Of a stretch of 64,000 nt of DNA, positions 23,879-32,679 are shown one piece after another (within the stretch, counting starts at the first letter, position 1; each line of letters opens with the position of its first letter). The position numbers and the translations under genes were made by a program. The notes beneath the pieces were generated by a model. That model made no database searches and was not told where the DNA came from. It saw only the letters and a list, made by a program, of their open reading frames with translations. The stretch comes from an uncultured Dysosmobacter sp. (GTDB taxonomy: Bacteria > Bacillota > Clostridia > Oscillospirales > Oscillospiraceae), in contig CAKTOO010000002.1 of the NCBI GenBank assembly GCA_934590165.1, positions 113,733 to 177,732 on the forward strand. Reading direction: 5' to 3'.

Positions 23879-25280
23879 ACACCAGTTTTTCAAAATAGTA
23901 AAACGTCTCGTCCTCGCCGTTTTTCCGCATGCAGGAGGAGAGCATTTTGTAAGACGCCTGATTCTCCTTGAAGCACTTGGCCACCACCTTGGAAAGGTGC
24001 ACCTTGTACAGCGCCCAGTCCGCAACAGCGGCAAAGGCCTCCGTGCCGTAGCCATTTCCGGCGTAGGCCCTGTCAATGCGGCAGCCCAGCTCCGCGCCGC
24101 CCCGGCAGTCGAAGCGGTAGAGCACCGCCTCGCCGATGAGCTTGCCATCCAGCCGGACGGCAAAGTTGGCCGCCAGACGGTTTTCAAAATCCCGCTGCGC
24201 CACCTCGAAAAAGCTCCGCTCCTCCACGGGGCCTCCCAGGCCAGCCACATCGTCATAGCCCCACCAGCGGTTGCGGTCCCCGTCCAGTACCAGGGCATTG
24301 TAGGCGGGGATATCGGCCTCCGTCAGCGCCGAGAGGGTCAATCGCTCTGTCTTCAGCTCCGGAATGACACTGACATGGGACAGCAGTTCATTCTGAGGCT
24401 CAAAGCGGTACTTGGGTGCCAGCTTGGCGGGACCGTATTGCAGCTTAGAGGTCCGCAGGCCCTTATCCGCCGCGTCATCCTCCCGGTTCAGCCATTGGCA
24501 GTCGCCGCCGAAGGCGTCCGCAAAGGCCTGCACCAGGGTGGGATACACGCCGGTATAGGAATACAGGGCCTTTTCAATGTGGATGATGAGGGTGTCGCCG
24601 CATCGCTCCGCCAGGGACAGGGCAATGAGTTTTTCCCCATCGAACATGCCGCCGGCCACGAACCAGTTCTTGTCCACCATGCGGAGCATCTTCTTGGCCA
24701 GCTCCAGCTCGTTCCGGGCCTTGGCATTGTTCCCCTTGGGGAACTCCGCCTCATAGTCCCGCCAAAACGCGTCGATGGTATCCCGGTCCTTCGCCGTCAG
24801 GGGGCGGAAACAGGCCTCCGGCCACTTGGAGCGGAATTTGTTGATATGGTTGCGCTGACCGGAATACCGGCGACCGGAAAAAAACTGTAAGTCCTCCCGG
24901 TAATACACGTAGTCCCGCCAGGTCCGCACATCGCTGACCCGCACATACGGATAGCGGGACAGCAGCCGGGCCGCCTTGCACTCCGGCACCACGGAGATCA
25001 CCGGAGGAATGCCCTGCTCCAGGCAGTAGGCCTCGATCTCCGTCAGAGCCTGGTCCTCATCGCCCTCCGGGCCGGGCACCGGATAGTCGAACACCACCTG
25101 GCCGTCAATGGTGTTGCGCACCACCAGGCAGCCCGCCGTCTCCGTCCAGGCAGGATGGAGCGTGTTCCGCCACATGAGCTTCGTGCCTACGGAATACTCG
25201 CAAAGGCCGTAATCGCAGTCCTTATAATAGTGCCGCAGCTTCGGTCCATCCTGTTTTGTCACTGATTTGAACTGTAACAT
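23877..25280 (-). CDS. Fusion of MprF-type C-terminal domain (DUF2156) and GNAT acetyltransferase
   Basis: 467 residues. Residues 1 to about 300 resemble the cytosolic aminoacyl-transferase (LPG synthase C-terminal, DUF2156) domain, with FSGRRYSGQRNHINKFR near 135, GNNAKARNELELA, and IHIEKALYSYTGVYPTL near 235. No membrane flippase domain is present. Residues about 305-467 are a RimJ/RimL-like GNAT domain (TERLTLSALTEADIPAY; acetyl-CoA loop DRAYAGNGYGTEA; FKENQASYKML). The two-domain protein could modify a lipid, peptide or tRNA-linked amino acid and acetylate a related substrate. Neither substrate is known. It is monocistronic, convergent with the cdd operon and divergent from the NSS transporter. 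Confidence 0.83.
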   Translation of the reverse strand: MLQFKSVTKQDGPKLRHYYKDCDYGLCEYSVGTKLMWRNTLHPAWTETAGCLVVRNTIDGQVVFDYPVPGPEGDEDQALTEIEAYCLEQGIPPVISVVPECKAARLLSRYPYVRVSDVRTWRDYVYYREDLQFFSGRRYSGQRNHINKFRSKWPEACFRPLTAKDRDTIDAFWRDYEAEFPKGNNAKARNELELAKKMLRMVDKNWFVAGGMFDGEKLIALSLAERCGDTLIIHIEKALYSYTGVYPTLVQAFADAFGGDCQWLNREDDAADKGLRTSKLQYGPAKLAPKYRFEPQNELLSHVSVIPELKTERLTLSALTEADIPAYNALVLDGDRNRWWGYDDVAGLGGPVEERSFFEVAQRDFENRLAANFAVRLDGKLIGEAVLYRFDCRGGAELGCRIDRAYAGNGYGTEAFAAVADWALYKVHLSKVVAKCFKENQASYKMLSSCMRKNGEDETFYYFEKLV

Positions 25281-25360
25281 AGTTTCCTTCCTTGTCCTTC
25301 TTTGTGAAATAATTGTCTTTTATAGGAGAACAATTTTCCACTGTATTTCCATCTGCTCCC

Positions 25361-25389
25361 TTGACAGGGGCAGAAAAATAGCGTATGGT
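25361..25389 (+). promoter_or_regulatory. Predicted sigma-A promoter of the NSS transporter
   Basis: TTGACA, 17-bp spacer, TATGGT, placing the transcript start near 25396 and leaving a leader of about 50 bases before the transporter ATG. Confidence 0.65.
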
Positions 25390-25444
25390 ATATGAGTAAT
25401 TTGAATGAGAGGTATTCAAAAATCTACTGTGAGAGAGGGATATT

Positions 25445-26983
25445 ATGAGCAATGAGAGAGGATCCTGGGGCAGCAACATCGGCTTTTTGCTGGCTGCCAT
25501 CGGCTCCGCCGTGGGACTTGGCAACATTTGGGGCTTTCCCTACAAAATGGGCAAGTCCGGCGGCTTCACCTTTTTGCTGGTCTATCTGCTGCTGGCCGTT
25601 TTCGTGGGCTTCAGCATCATGATGGCGGAGCTGGCCATGGGACGCAGAACCGGCAAGGGCACCATCGGTACATACCACACCCTGTCCAACCGTTTTAAGT
25701 GGGTGGGCTGGCTGGCGGTGTTCGCCCCCTTTGTCATCATGAGCTTTTACTCCGTTCTGGGCGGCTACTGTATCGAGTACATGTCTTTGAACCTCAGCAA
25801 CCTGGCCTTTGCCGGGGCGGAAGTGAAGTCCGGCTCCGATTTATTCGGCTCCATGCTGACCAACCCCTTCGGCTGCGTCATGTTCACGCTGCTGTTCATG
25901 ATCATCTGCTACCTCATCAACCGGGGCGGCATCTCCGGCGGCATTGAGAAATTCAACAATGTGGGCATGCCGGCCCTGTTCATCATGCTGGTCATCATCA
26001 TTATCCGCTCTTTGACGCTGCCGGGCGCCGTGGAAGGCCTGAAATTCATGTTCGTCCCCGGCTACGCCGTGGAGGCCGGCTTCATTGAGGAAGCGCCCAG
26101 TATCGGCTCCGTCATGGCCACTGCCGGCGGCCAGATGTTCTTCTCCCTGTCTCTGGCCATGGGCGTTATGATCACTTACGGTTCCTATCTGGACAAGAAA
26201 GAGAACCTGGTGAAAAACTCCGCCGTCATCGTGGTGGCGGATACCGTCGTGGCACTGATGGCCGGCCTTGCCGTCATCCCCGCCGCCGTGGCTACCTACG
26301 GCCCCAGCGCCGCCCTCAGCGGCCCCAAGTTGCTGTTCATCACCTTGCAGGATGTGTTCCAGTCCATGGGCACCGTGGGTCCCCTGTTCGGCGTCATTTT
26401 CTATCTGCTGGTGCTGGTGGCGGCCATTTCCTCCGCCATTTCCCTCATTGAGGTGGTGGTCACATTCTTCCTGGACCGGGCCGCCGCCAAGGGCAAGCCG
26501 GGCTATCGCCCCCGGGTGGTGCTGCTGGTGTGCCTGGCCATCATGGTGGAGGCCACCATCGTGGCCGTTGACGGCCTGGGCTCCAACAGCGTCTGGGTGC
26601 CCTTCCAGAATTCCCTGGGTGTGGTGGGCAGCTTCAACGACTGCTGGCTGGACTTCATGGACTGCCTGTCCGAAGGCCTTGCCATGCCTCTGGGTGCCCT
26701 GCTGATGAGCATCATGGTTGGCTGGGAGATCGGCGCCAAAACCGTGCTGGATGAGATCCACCAGGGCAGTTCCGTCAAGTGGGTGGACGCTTTCCTGACC
26801 TTCTGCCTCATGTTCGTGGAGCCCCTGGCCATGGCCTTTATCCTGGGCGGCCAGATCGGTGACTATTTCTCCACCGCCGAGCGTTCCATGTATTTCGTTG
26901 GCTACAGCATCGGCGCCCTCGTGGTGGTGGTAGCCTGGGTCGTGGCCTTCACCTCTCCCAAGCGGAAAGAAAGGTCCCGCTGA
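25445..26983 (+). CDS. Sodium-dependent transporter of the NSS (SNF) family
   Basis: 512 residues with about 12 hydrophobic segments. The N-terminal signature GSAVGLGNIWGFPYKMGKSG (20 residues quoted) covers TM1 and its unwound Na+ and substrate site, and GVMITYGSYLDKKENL marks TM6-TM7. LeuT-fold secondary transporter importing an amino acid or related compound with Na+; the substrate cannot be set by eye. A helical C-terminus ends in a basic tail. ATG follows GAGAGGGA. It is flanked by its own promoter and terminator and is therefore monocistronic. Confidence 0.93.
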   Translation: MSNERGSWGSNIGFLLAAIGSAVGLGNIWGFPYKMGKSGGFTFLLVYLLLAVFVGFSIMMAELAMGRRTGKGTIGTYHTLSNRFKWVGWLAVFAPFVIMSFYSVLGGYCIEYMSLNLSNLAFAGAEVKSGSDLFGSMLTNPFGCVMFTLLFMIICYLINRGGISGGIEKFNNVGMPALFIMLVIIIIRSLTLPGAVEGLKFMFVPGYAVEAGFIEEAPSIGSVMATAGGQMFFSLSLAMGVMITYGSYLDKKENLVKNSAVIVVADTVVALMAGLAVIPAAVATYGPSAALSGPKLLFITLQDVFQSMGTVGPLFGVIFYLLVLVAAISSAISLIEVVVTFFLDRAAAKGKPGYRPRVVLLVCLAIMVEATIVAVDGLGSNSVWVPFQNSLGVVGSFNDCWLDFMDCLSEGLAMPLGALLMSIMVGWEIGAKTVLDEIHQGSSVKWVDAFLTFCLMFVEPLAMAFILGGQIGDYFSTAERSMYFVGYSIGALVVVVAWVVAFTSPKRKERSR

Positions 26984-27023
26984 TAGTATACCGCGAAAAA
27001 TCGATCACCGCCGTCGTTTTCGC

Positions 27024-27061
27024 AACAGGAAGCAAAGTCCATGGGCTTTGCTTCCTGTTTT
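27024..27061 (+). terminator. Intrinsic terminator after the NSS transporter
   Basis: A 14-bp stem AACAGGAAGCAAAG / CTTTGCTTCCTGTT with an 8-base loop (27024-27059), ending in TTTTG. Confidence 0.85.
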
Positions 27062-27224
27062 GATTTCACTCTGGCGTCTGTTTTCCCTTCAAGCAGGCTT
27101 TTCCCTGGAAGCCGATACCTACTATATCAAATTCCCAGGAAAATGCAAGGAATTTCCTTGACAATTCTGTTTCCTTCCTGCTTTACTAAATAAAAATGGC
27201 CTGTTCTTTCAAAGGAGGCTTTTC

Positions 27225-27836
27225 ATGACCGAGCTGGAAAATATGCTGTCCGGCCGCCTGTATCTGGCGGGAGACGAGGCGCTCTCCGCCGCCCGCTTGC
27301 GGGCCCAGACTCTGTGCCGCCGCTATAACGACACCTTCCCCGGCCAGCAGGAGGAGCGGCGGGATATCCTGCACCAGCTGCTGGGCGCCATGGGGGAGGA
27401 CTGCTGCATCGAACCCTCCTTCCGCTGCGACTATGGCAGCCAAATCACCATCGGCGACTTCTTTTATGCCAACTATGACTGCATCTTTCTGGATGTGGCT
27501 CCCATCACCATCGGCAGCCACGTGCTGCTGGGTCCCCGGGTGTGCCTGTACACCGCCGGCCATCCCACCGTGCCGGAGGTCCGGGACACCGGCCTGGAAT
27601 TCGGCAGCCCCATCACCATCGGAGACAGCGTCTGGCTCGGCGGAAACACCGTGGTGTGCCCCGGTGTGCGCATCGGCAGCGGCTCCGTCATCGCCGCGGG
27701 GTCCGTGGTGACCCGGGACGTACCGCCCGGCGTCATTGCCGGCGGCAATCCCTGTCGGGTACTGCGCCTCATTACCGACGCGGACCGGGCCAAGTGGAAA
27801 GCCCAGCAGCAGGAACACGACACTCCTTGCCCGTAA
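27225..27836 (+). CDS. Maltose/galactoside O-acetyltransferase-like (left-handed beta-helix)
   Basis: 203 residues. N-terminal Maa/NodL cap (about 5-60), then hexapeptide repeats with I/V-G-x4 periodicity (ITIGDFF, ITIGSHV, ITIGDSV, VRIGSGSVIAAGSVV), and the catalytic His in TAGHP (H113). It transfers acetyl from acetyl-CoA to a sugar hydroxyl, probably in detoxification of non-metabolised sugars, as a cytosolic trimer. The C-terminal tail is slightly longer than in LacA. Strong SD AAAGGAGG. A terminator follows within 10 bases. Confidence 0.92.
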   Translation: MTELENMLSGRLYLAGDEALSAARLRAQTLCRRYNDTFPGQQEERRDILHQLLGAMGEDCCIEPSFRCDYGSQITIGDFFYANYDCIFLDVAPITIGSHVLLGPRVCLYTAGHPTVPEVRDTGLEFGSPITIGDSVWLGGNTVVCPGVRIGSGSVIAAGSVVTRDVPPGVIAGGNPCRVLRLITDADRAKWKAQQQEHDTPCP

Positions 27837-27842
27837 GGAGAG

Positions 27843-27876
27843 AAAGCGTCCCCGGCCCAGGGCCGGGGACGCTTTT
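27843..27876. terminator. Intrinsic terminator between acetyltransferase and mreB
   Basis: A 15-bp stem AAAGCGTCCCCGGCC / GGCCGGGGACGCTTT with CAG loop, followed by T; the A-rich left flank makes it usable for the convergent mreB as well. Confidence 0.9.
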
Positions 27877-27892
27877 ATATTGTTTGAGGCGC

Positions 27893-28918
27893 TCAGTTCA
27901 TCTGCCGGCGGCGGCTGAGGTTCATGGTGCCGTCCTGCATGTTATTCAGGGAGTCCAGGCTCTTGCCGGTGCCGATGGCAACGCAGGAGATGGCGTCCTC
28001 GGCGATGACGGTGTGGATGCCGGTGCGGGCGGTGACCAGCTTATCAAAGCCGGAGACCAAGCTACCGCCGCCGGTCATGACGATGCCGTTGGTGGAGATG
28101 TCCGCCACCAGCTCAGGGGGCGTGCGCTCCAGCACGGAGTGGATGGCCTCCATGATGCGCTCCACAGGCTCCTCGAAAGCGTCCATCATCTCCACGGAGC
28201 TGACGGTGACCACACGGGGCAGGCCGGTGAGCAGGCAGCGGCCCTTTACGTCCATGGTCTCCTCTTCCTCCTTGGGGAAGACGCAGCCGATCTGCTTTTT
28301 CATCTCCTCGGCGGTGCGCTCGCCCACCAGCAGGTTGTGCTTGCGGCGCATATACTTCACCACCGCCTCGTTCAGCTGGTCACCGGCGATCTTGATGGAG
28401 GCGGACTCCACCACGCCGCTGAGGGAGATGACGGCAATATCGGCGGTGCCGCCGCCGATGTCCACCACCATATGGCCGTCAGGCTGGGTGATATCGATGC
28501 CTGCGCCGATGGCGGCGGCCACAGGCTCCTCAATGAGATACACCTTCCTGGCGCCGGCCTGGATACCGGCGTCGATGACGGCACGCTCCTCGACCTCCGT
28601 GATACCGGAGGGCACGCAGATGATGACCCGGGGCTTGAACAGGGAGACCCCCGCCACCTTGTGGATGAACTCCTTCAGCATCCGCTCCGTCATGTCATAG
28701 TCGGAGATGACGCCTTCCCGCAGGGGACGGATGGCAATGATGTTGCCGGGAGTACGGCCCAACATAGCCTGGGCCTCGGCGCCCACCTTCAGAAGCTTTC
28801 CGGTGTTTTTGTCCAGTGCCACCACGGAGGGCTCATTCAGCACAATGCCCTTGCCTTTTACATATACCAAAACGGACGCGGTACCCAGATCGATACCGAT
28901 GTCTTTTGCCATAGACAT
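27893..28918 (-). CDS. mreB: Rod-shape-determining actin homologue MreB/Mbl
   Basis: 341 residues, full length. Actin-fold ATPase: phosphate-1 IGIDLGTASVLVYVKGKG, phosphate-2 MVVDIGGGTADIAVISL, adenosine motif IVMTGGGSLVSGFD. It polymerises under the membrane and guides lateral wall synthesis. The start was set at the ATG five bases after GAGGTGG; a second ATG two codons later is also possible. No mreC or mreD follows, so this is an Mbl/MreBH-like solitary copy rather than the mreBCD operon copy. It lies about 100 bases downstream of comFC and may have its own promoter. Confidence 0.94.
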   Translation of the reverse strand: MSMAKDIGIDLGTASVLVYVKGKGIVLNEPSVVALDKNTGKLLKVGAEAQAMLGRTPGNIIAIRPLREGVISDYDMTERMLKEFIHKVAGVSLFKPRVIICVPSGITEVEERAVIDAGIQAGARKVYLIEEPVAAAIGAGIDITQPDGHMVVDIGGGTADIAVISLSGVVESASIKIAGDQLNEAVVKYMRRKHNLLVGERTAEEMKKQIGCVFPKEEEETMDVKGRCLLTGLPRVVTVSSVEMMDAFEEPVERIMEAIHSVLERTPPELVADISTNGIVMTGGGSLVSGFDKLVTARTGIHTVIAEDAISCVAIGTGKSLDSLNNMQDGTMNLSRRRQMN

Positions 28919-29018
28919 AGATTCCACCTCATTTGATCTTTCTGTCATTATTATAAGCGGTTTTTCCGCGCAAAGTCATACAGGTTATATTATAGCGGCT
29001 ATTTCCCCGATTGCAACC

Positions 29019-29690
29019 CTATTTTTTGCCAGTTTTGTGAACTTTTTTCTGCCGGGTCAGCGCCACGGCGGCACAGCACACGCTTTTTGCTCCGGCGCCC
29101 TTCAGAACGCGGACACACTCCGTCAGGGTGGCGCCGGTGGTACAGATATCATCGACGAGCAAAATCCGTTTTTCCTCCGCCTCTGGCAGTGCCTCGTAAA
29201 CACCCAGAACATTGGCCCGCCGGGCGGCGGCCTCCGTCAATCCGGACTGGGCGGGATTGTCCTCTACTTTCCGCAAAAGCGCCACCGGCTTCGTGTCCCA
29301 TCGGCGGCAGGCGGACTCCGCCAGGAGCCGTGCCTGATCATAGCCCCGCTGCCGCAGACGTTTTTTGCTGACGGGCACCCAGGTCACCGTATCGAATTCC
29401 CCGGAAAAACGCTCCGCCGCGCATTGGGCGACCAGCCCGCCCAAGGACTCCGCTCCGGCGGAGGCACCCTGGAATTTGAAGCGCAGCAAGCCCTCCCGGG
29501 CCAGGCCCTCATACCACAGCGGCGCGGCGCAGCGAAGGCCCCCGGGACCTTCGCGCAGCCCCTCCGCCTCCGCTGTCCAGGGCAAGTCCTTTTCGCAGGC
29601 CGGACAGATGCCGGGGCTGTCCAGGACTTTGCCGCAGAAGGGGCATTTGGGTGGAAAGATGAGGTTTAAAAGGGCTTCCAGCAGTTTCAT
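29019..29690 (-). CDS. comFC: ComFC-like phosphoribosyltransferase-fold protein
   Basis: 223 residues. An N-terminal zinc ribbon (C16, C19, C29, C32; CPFCGK and CPACEK) is followed by a type I phosphoribosyltransferase domain with PRPP loop ILLVDDICTTGATL near 175-188 and the conserved RGYDQARLLA near 113. ComFC proteins take part in natural transformation (single-stranded DNA handling) in competent Bacillota, but they are widespread in non-competent Clostridia, where the role is unknown. Its start overlaps the end of the upstream XRE regulator gene by 4 bases, and recD2 lies further upstream in the same orientation. Confidence 0.9.
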   Translation of the reverse strand: MKLLEALLNLIFPPKCPFCGKVLDSPGICPACEKDLPWTAEAEGLREGPGGLRCAAPLWYEGLAREGLLRFKFQGASAGAESLGGLVAQCAAERFSGEFDTVTWVPVSKKRLRQRGYDQARLLAESACRRWDTKPVALLRKVEDNPAQSGLTEAAARRANVLGVYEALPEAEEKRILLVDDICTTGATLTECVRVLKGAGAKSVCCAAVALTRQKKVHKTGKK

Positions 29691-29941
29691 AGCTGTTTCC
29701 GCTTTCGAGGATACGGAATATCCTCATCGGTTAGACCCACCAAGTAGTCCACACTGACGTTATAATATTCCGCCAGTTTCACCACTGCATCCAGTGGATA
29801 ATTCACCACGCCGATTTCATACTGCGAATAGGTATTTTGTTTTACATTCAATATTTTTGCAACCTGTTCCTGTGTCAGGCCCCGGTCAATCCGAATGTCC
29901 CGGATACGACCGTATTTCAAAATTTCAGTTCTCAACTGCAT
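29687..29941 (-). CDS. XRE-family helix-turn-helix regulator
   Basis: 84 residues. HTH_3 domain (about 13-68) with GLTQEQVAKILNVKQNTYSQYE as the DNA-reading unit and AVVKLAEYYNVSVDYLVG as the closing helix, typical of small SOS-independent XRE repressors. The stop codon overlaps the comFC start, so the two are translationally coupled. ATG 29941 is used; a GTG immediately before it is also possible, and the SD is weak (CAGG). A 7-bp inverted repeat lies about 45 bases upstream and could be its own operator. Confidence 0.87.
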   Translation of the reverse strand: MQLRTEILKYGRIRDIRIDRGLTQEQVAKILNVKQNTYSQYEIGVVNYPLDAVVKLAEYYNVSVDYLVGLTDEDIPYPRKRKQL

Positions 29942-29961
29942 CACCTGATTGCAGTATAAAA

Positions 29962-30004
29962 ATCTGAAATCAAGATATTCTTCGTTTATCTGAAATACAG
30001 ATAA
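29962..30004. promoter_or_regulatory. Inverted and direct repeats upstream of the XRE regulator
   Basis: TTATCTG-AAATA-CAGATAA (29986-30004) is a 7-bp inverted repeat. The half-related ATCTGAAAT occurs at 29962-29970 and again at 29988-29996, 26 bases apart. The arrangement fits an autoregulatory operator for the small XRE protein. Further left TATACT (minus strand) at 29953-29958 could be its -10. Confidence 0.45.
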
Positions 30005-30028
30005 GTTTCACTGTGATAACAGTGGGTA

Positions 30029-30449
30029 ATGCACGGCCCAAAAGACACGCCAGGAGGGGGATTTCGGTCTCCCCCTCCTGGACCTCCCCTTCAAACGACA
30101 CAAAGAGGGGGCTGCGGCCCCCTCTTTGGAAACACCCCCGGTGGAGCGGCAGCGGGGCCAGAGGTCAGGCGCTTCAATAAGCACCCCGGAATTTGCGCAA
30201 GCGTGACAACTTACGGCTTAAAGGCTGGATGATTGCCAGGGTACAGCGCACTCGGATAAGACCTGACGGGTTTTATCCGGTCGTGGCCAACAACCGTCCG
30301 CATCCCCAAACTTGCCCGAACGGGCAAGTTTGGACGAAGCGGCTTTTTCTTCCACCGTGCACGGCGCATTCTTTTTCGCCAAGGCGAAAAAGAATGGGGT
30401 GCATTCCCCACCTCCACCGAGGTGTCACTTCCCCGTCCAGGTATGGACA
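30029..30449. repeat. Hairpin-rich non-coding gap between recD2 and xre
   Basis: No credible gene was seen in these 420 bases. Four near-perfect inverted repeats occur: 30050-30081 (CCAGGAGGGGGA arms), 30101-30128 (CAAAGAGGGGGC arms), 30306-30333 (CCAAACTTGCCC arms around GAAC) and 30367-30396 (CATTCTTTTTCGCC arms around AA). None ends in a T run on the coding-strand side like a normal terminator, though the last lies about 55 bases beyond the recD2 stop. The series looks like accumulated mobile or intergenic repeat units (MITE- or REP-like). Copy number in the genome is not visible here. Confidence 0.55.
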
Positions 30450-32660
30450 CTATTTAACATCCCCACTGTGGGCCAGCCGCCACCGGAGGCCTGAATACCG
30501 CCTTTGCTGCCGGTCATTGGCCGCCATGGCTCGGATGGCGGCGTCATCTCCCACCAGGATCAAAAGCTCCCTGGCCCGGGTGAGGGCCGTATACAGCACC
30601 CCCCGCACCATGAGGGACTGGGCCGCCGGCATGGCGGCCAGCACCACGCAGCGGTACTCACTGCCCTGGGCCTTGTGGACTGTCATGGCGTAGGCCAGGT
30701 CCACTTCGTTCAGCTGCTCCACGCCGTACAGCGCCGTCCGGCCGTCAAAATCCACCGTCAGCCACTCACCGGAGGGATCGATCTGAACGATCTTGCCCAC
30801 ATCTCCGTTGAACATGCCGGTGCCCACGGTGCCGTCCGCCTTTTCCCACACCACATCGTAGTCGTTGCGGGTCTGCATGATGCGGTCCCCTTCCCGGAAC
30901 AGCCGCTCGCCCCACGGGAGCTCCCGCTTGTCCGGTTTTGGGGGATTCAGCGCCGCCTGGAGGCTGCGGTTCAGACTTACCGTGCCGCTGGGGCCCTTCC
31001 GGGTAGGCGTCAGCACCTGGATCTGATCAGCGGGGATGCCCATGTTCTCCGGCAGGCGGCTGCGGCACAGGTCCACCACCGTGGAGAGGGTCCGCTCCCC
31101 GTCCCTGCGGCATAAAAAGAAGAAGTCCCCCTGGTCGTTGGTGAGCCGGGGCGGCTCTCCCAGATTCACGGAATGGGCGTTGCGGATGATGGCGGACTGC
31201 TCCGCCTGTCGGAACACCTCCCGCAAAAAGACAGTCTCCACCCGTCCGCTGCGGATGAGGTCGGAAAACACGTTGCCGGCGCCCACGGAAGGCAGCTGGT
31301 CCGTGTCTCCCACCAGCACCAGCCGGGTGCCGGGCCGCAGAGCCTGCAGCAGGGCGGAAAACAGGCTCAGGTCCACCATGCTCATCTCGTCCACAATGAC
31401 CGCGTCCGCCTCCAGGGGCTCCTGTTCCGTCTTGGTGAAGGTCACCTGATGGGTGGCCTCATTCCAGCTCATACCAAGCAAGCGGTGGACAGTCTGAGCC
31501 TCCATGTCCGTCAGCTCGCTCATGCGCTTAGCCGCCCGGCCCGTGGGGGCTGCCAGCACAATATCAAGCCCCATTTTCTGGAACAGCGCCACAATGCCCC
31601 GGACCGTGGTGGTCTTGCCGGTGCCGGGGCCGCCGGTGAGAATAAGGACGCCGGAGCGGGCCGCCAGCTCCACCGCCTGACGCTGCTGGGGCGCGTAGGT
31701 GATGCCCTGCTCCTGCTGAATCTCCTCAATGGTCCGCGCCGCCTGGCCGCTGCGGTCCGCGTCTACAGCCAACAAGCCGTTTAGCCGCCGGCAGGCGGAG
31801 ATCTCCGCCTCCCATAGCCGCCGGAGGTAGCAGGCCTCCACATTGGCTACCCGCTCCTGCACCACGGCCCCCCGGTCGATAAGGTCATCCAGAGCCCGCT
31901 CCACCAGTTCCTGGTCACACTGGAGCAGCTGGCAGGTGGCAGCCGCCAGCTTGGACCGCGGCAGGAACACATGGCCGTTGTTTTCGTTGTGGCTCAGTTC
32001 AAAGGTCACCGCCGCCTGGAGCCGCTCGCTGCTGTCCGCGGCGATGCCCATGCTCATGGCGATGCCGTCGGTGAGGGCAAACTCCACACCGCAGCTGTCA
32101 CTGCTGAGGAGGTACGGGTTTTCCTGCACCATCTCCAGTGCCGCGTCACCGTACTGCTGGCGCAGCTGCATGGCCAAAACCGGCGGCAGCTGGTAGCGGG
32201 CCAGAAACTCCATGAGCCGCCGCAGCCCCATGTGCCGGCGGAAGCTCCCGGCGATCTCCTGGGCCTTTTTGGCGGTGATGCCCTTGATGAGGGTCAGCCG
32301 CTCCGGTTCCCGCTCCAGGATATCCAGGGTGTCCCGGCCGAAGCGCTCCACGATCCGCTGGGCGGTGGCGGGACCCACGCCCTTGCAGACGCCGGAGGAG
32401 AGGTAGTGGAAGATCTCCTCCTCGTCCTCCGGCAAAAAACGTTCCAGCTCCACCGCCCGCAGCTGCTCCCCATGCTGGGGATGCTGCTCCAGAACGCCGG
32501 ATACCGTCAGGTGCTCTCCCGGCGCCACACAGGGGATGCAGCCCACCACCGTGAGGACCTCCCCCTCCTCCGTCAGGAGGCGCAGGACCGTATAGCCGTT
32601 TTCGGCGTTTTGAAAAATGACGCTGTGTACGGTGCCGTCACAGGTGATGCGTTCTTCCAT
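30450..32660 (-). CDS. recD2: RecD2-type 5'-3' DNA helicase
   Basis: 736 residues. An N-terminal OB-like region and helix-hairpin-helix segment (about 90-170: GVCKGVGPATAQRIVERFG and ITAKKAQEIAG) distinguish RecD2 from RecBCD-associated RecD. The SF1B helicase core follows with Walker A GGPGTGKTTT near 345, Walker B VIVDEMSMVD, motif III VLVGDTDQLPSVGAG, and a C-terminal UvrD-like part with TVHKAQGSE. It acts in DNA repair and replication-fork processing without RecBC. It ends a leftward run that starts at yqfC; 19 bases separate it from the small upstream membrane-protein gene. Confidence 0.95.
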   Translation of the reverse strand: MEERITCDGTVHSVIFQNAENGYTVLRLLTEEGEVLTVVGCIPCVAPGEHLTVSGVLEQHPQHGEQLRAVELERFLPEDEEEIFHYLSSGVCKGVGPATAQRIVERFGRDTLDILEREPERLTLIKGITAKKAQEIAGSFRRHMGLRRLMEFLARYQLPPVLAMQLRQQYGDAALEMVQENPYLLSSDSCGVEFALTDGIAMSMGIAADSSERLQAAVTFELSHNENNGHVFLPRSKLAAATCQLLQCDQELVERALDDLIDRGAVVQERVANVEACYLRRLWEAEISACRRLNGLLAVDADRSGQAARTIEEIQQEQGITYAPQQRQAVELAARSGVLILTGGPGTGKTTTVRGIVALFQKMGLDIVLAAPTGRAAKRMSELTDMEAQTVHRLLGMSWNEATHQVTFTKTEQEPLEADAVIVDEMSMVDLSLFSALLQALRPGTRLVLVGDTDQLPSVGAGNVFSDLIRSGRVETVFLREVFRQAEQSAIIRNAHSVNLGEPPRLTNDQGDFFFLCRRDGERTLSTVVDLCRSRLPENMGIPADQIQVLTPTRKGPSGTVSLNRSLQAALNPPKPDKRELPWGERLFREGDRIMQTRNDYDVVWEKADGTVGTGMFNGDVGKIVQIDPSGEWLTVDFDGRTALYGVEQLNEVDLAYAMTVHKAQGSEYRCVVLAAMPAAQSLMVRGVLYTALTRARELLILVGDDAAIRAMAANDRQQRRYSGLRWRLAHSGDVK

Positions 32661-32679
32661 GCTCTGCCTCTCTATGTAT

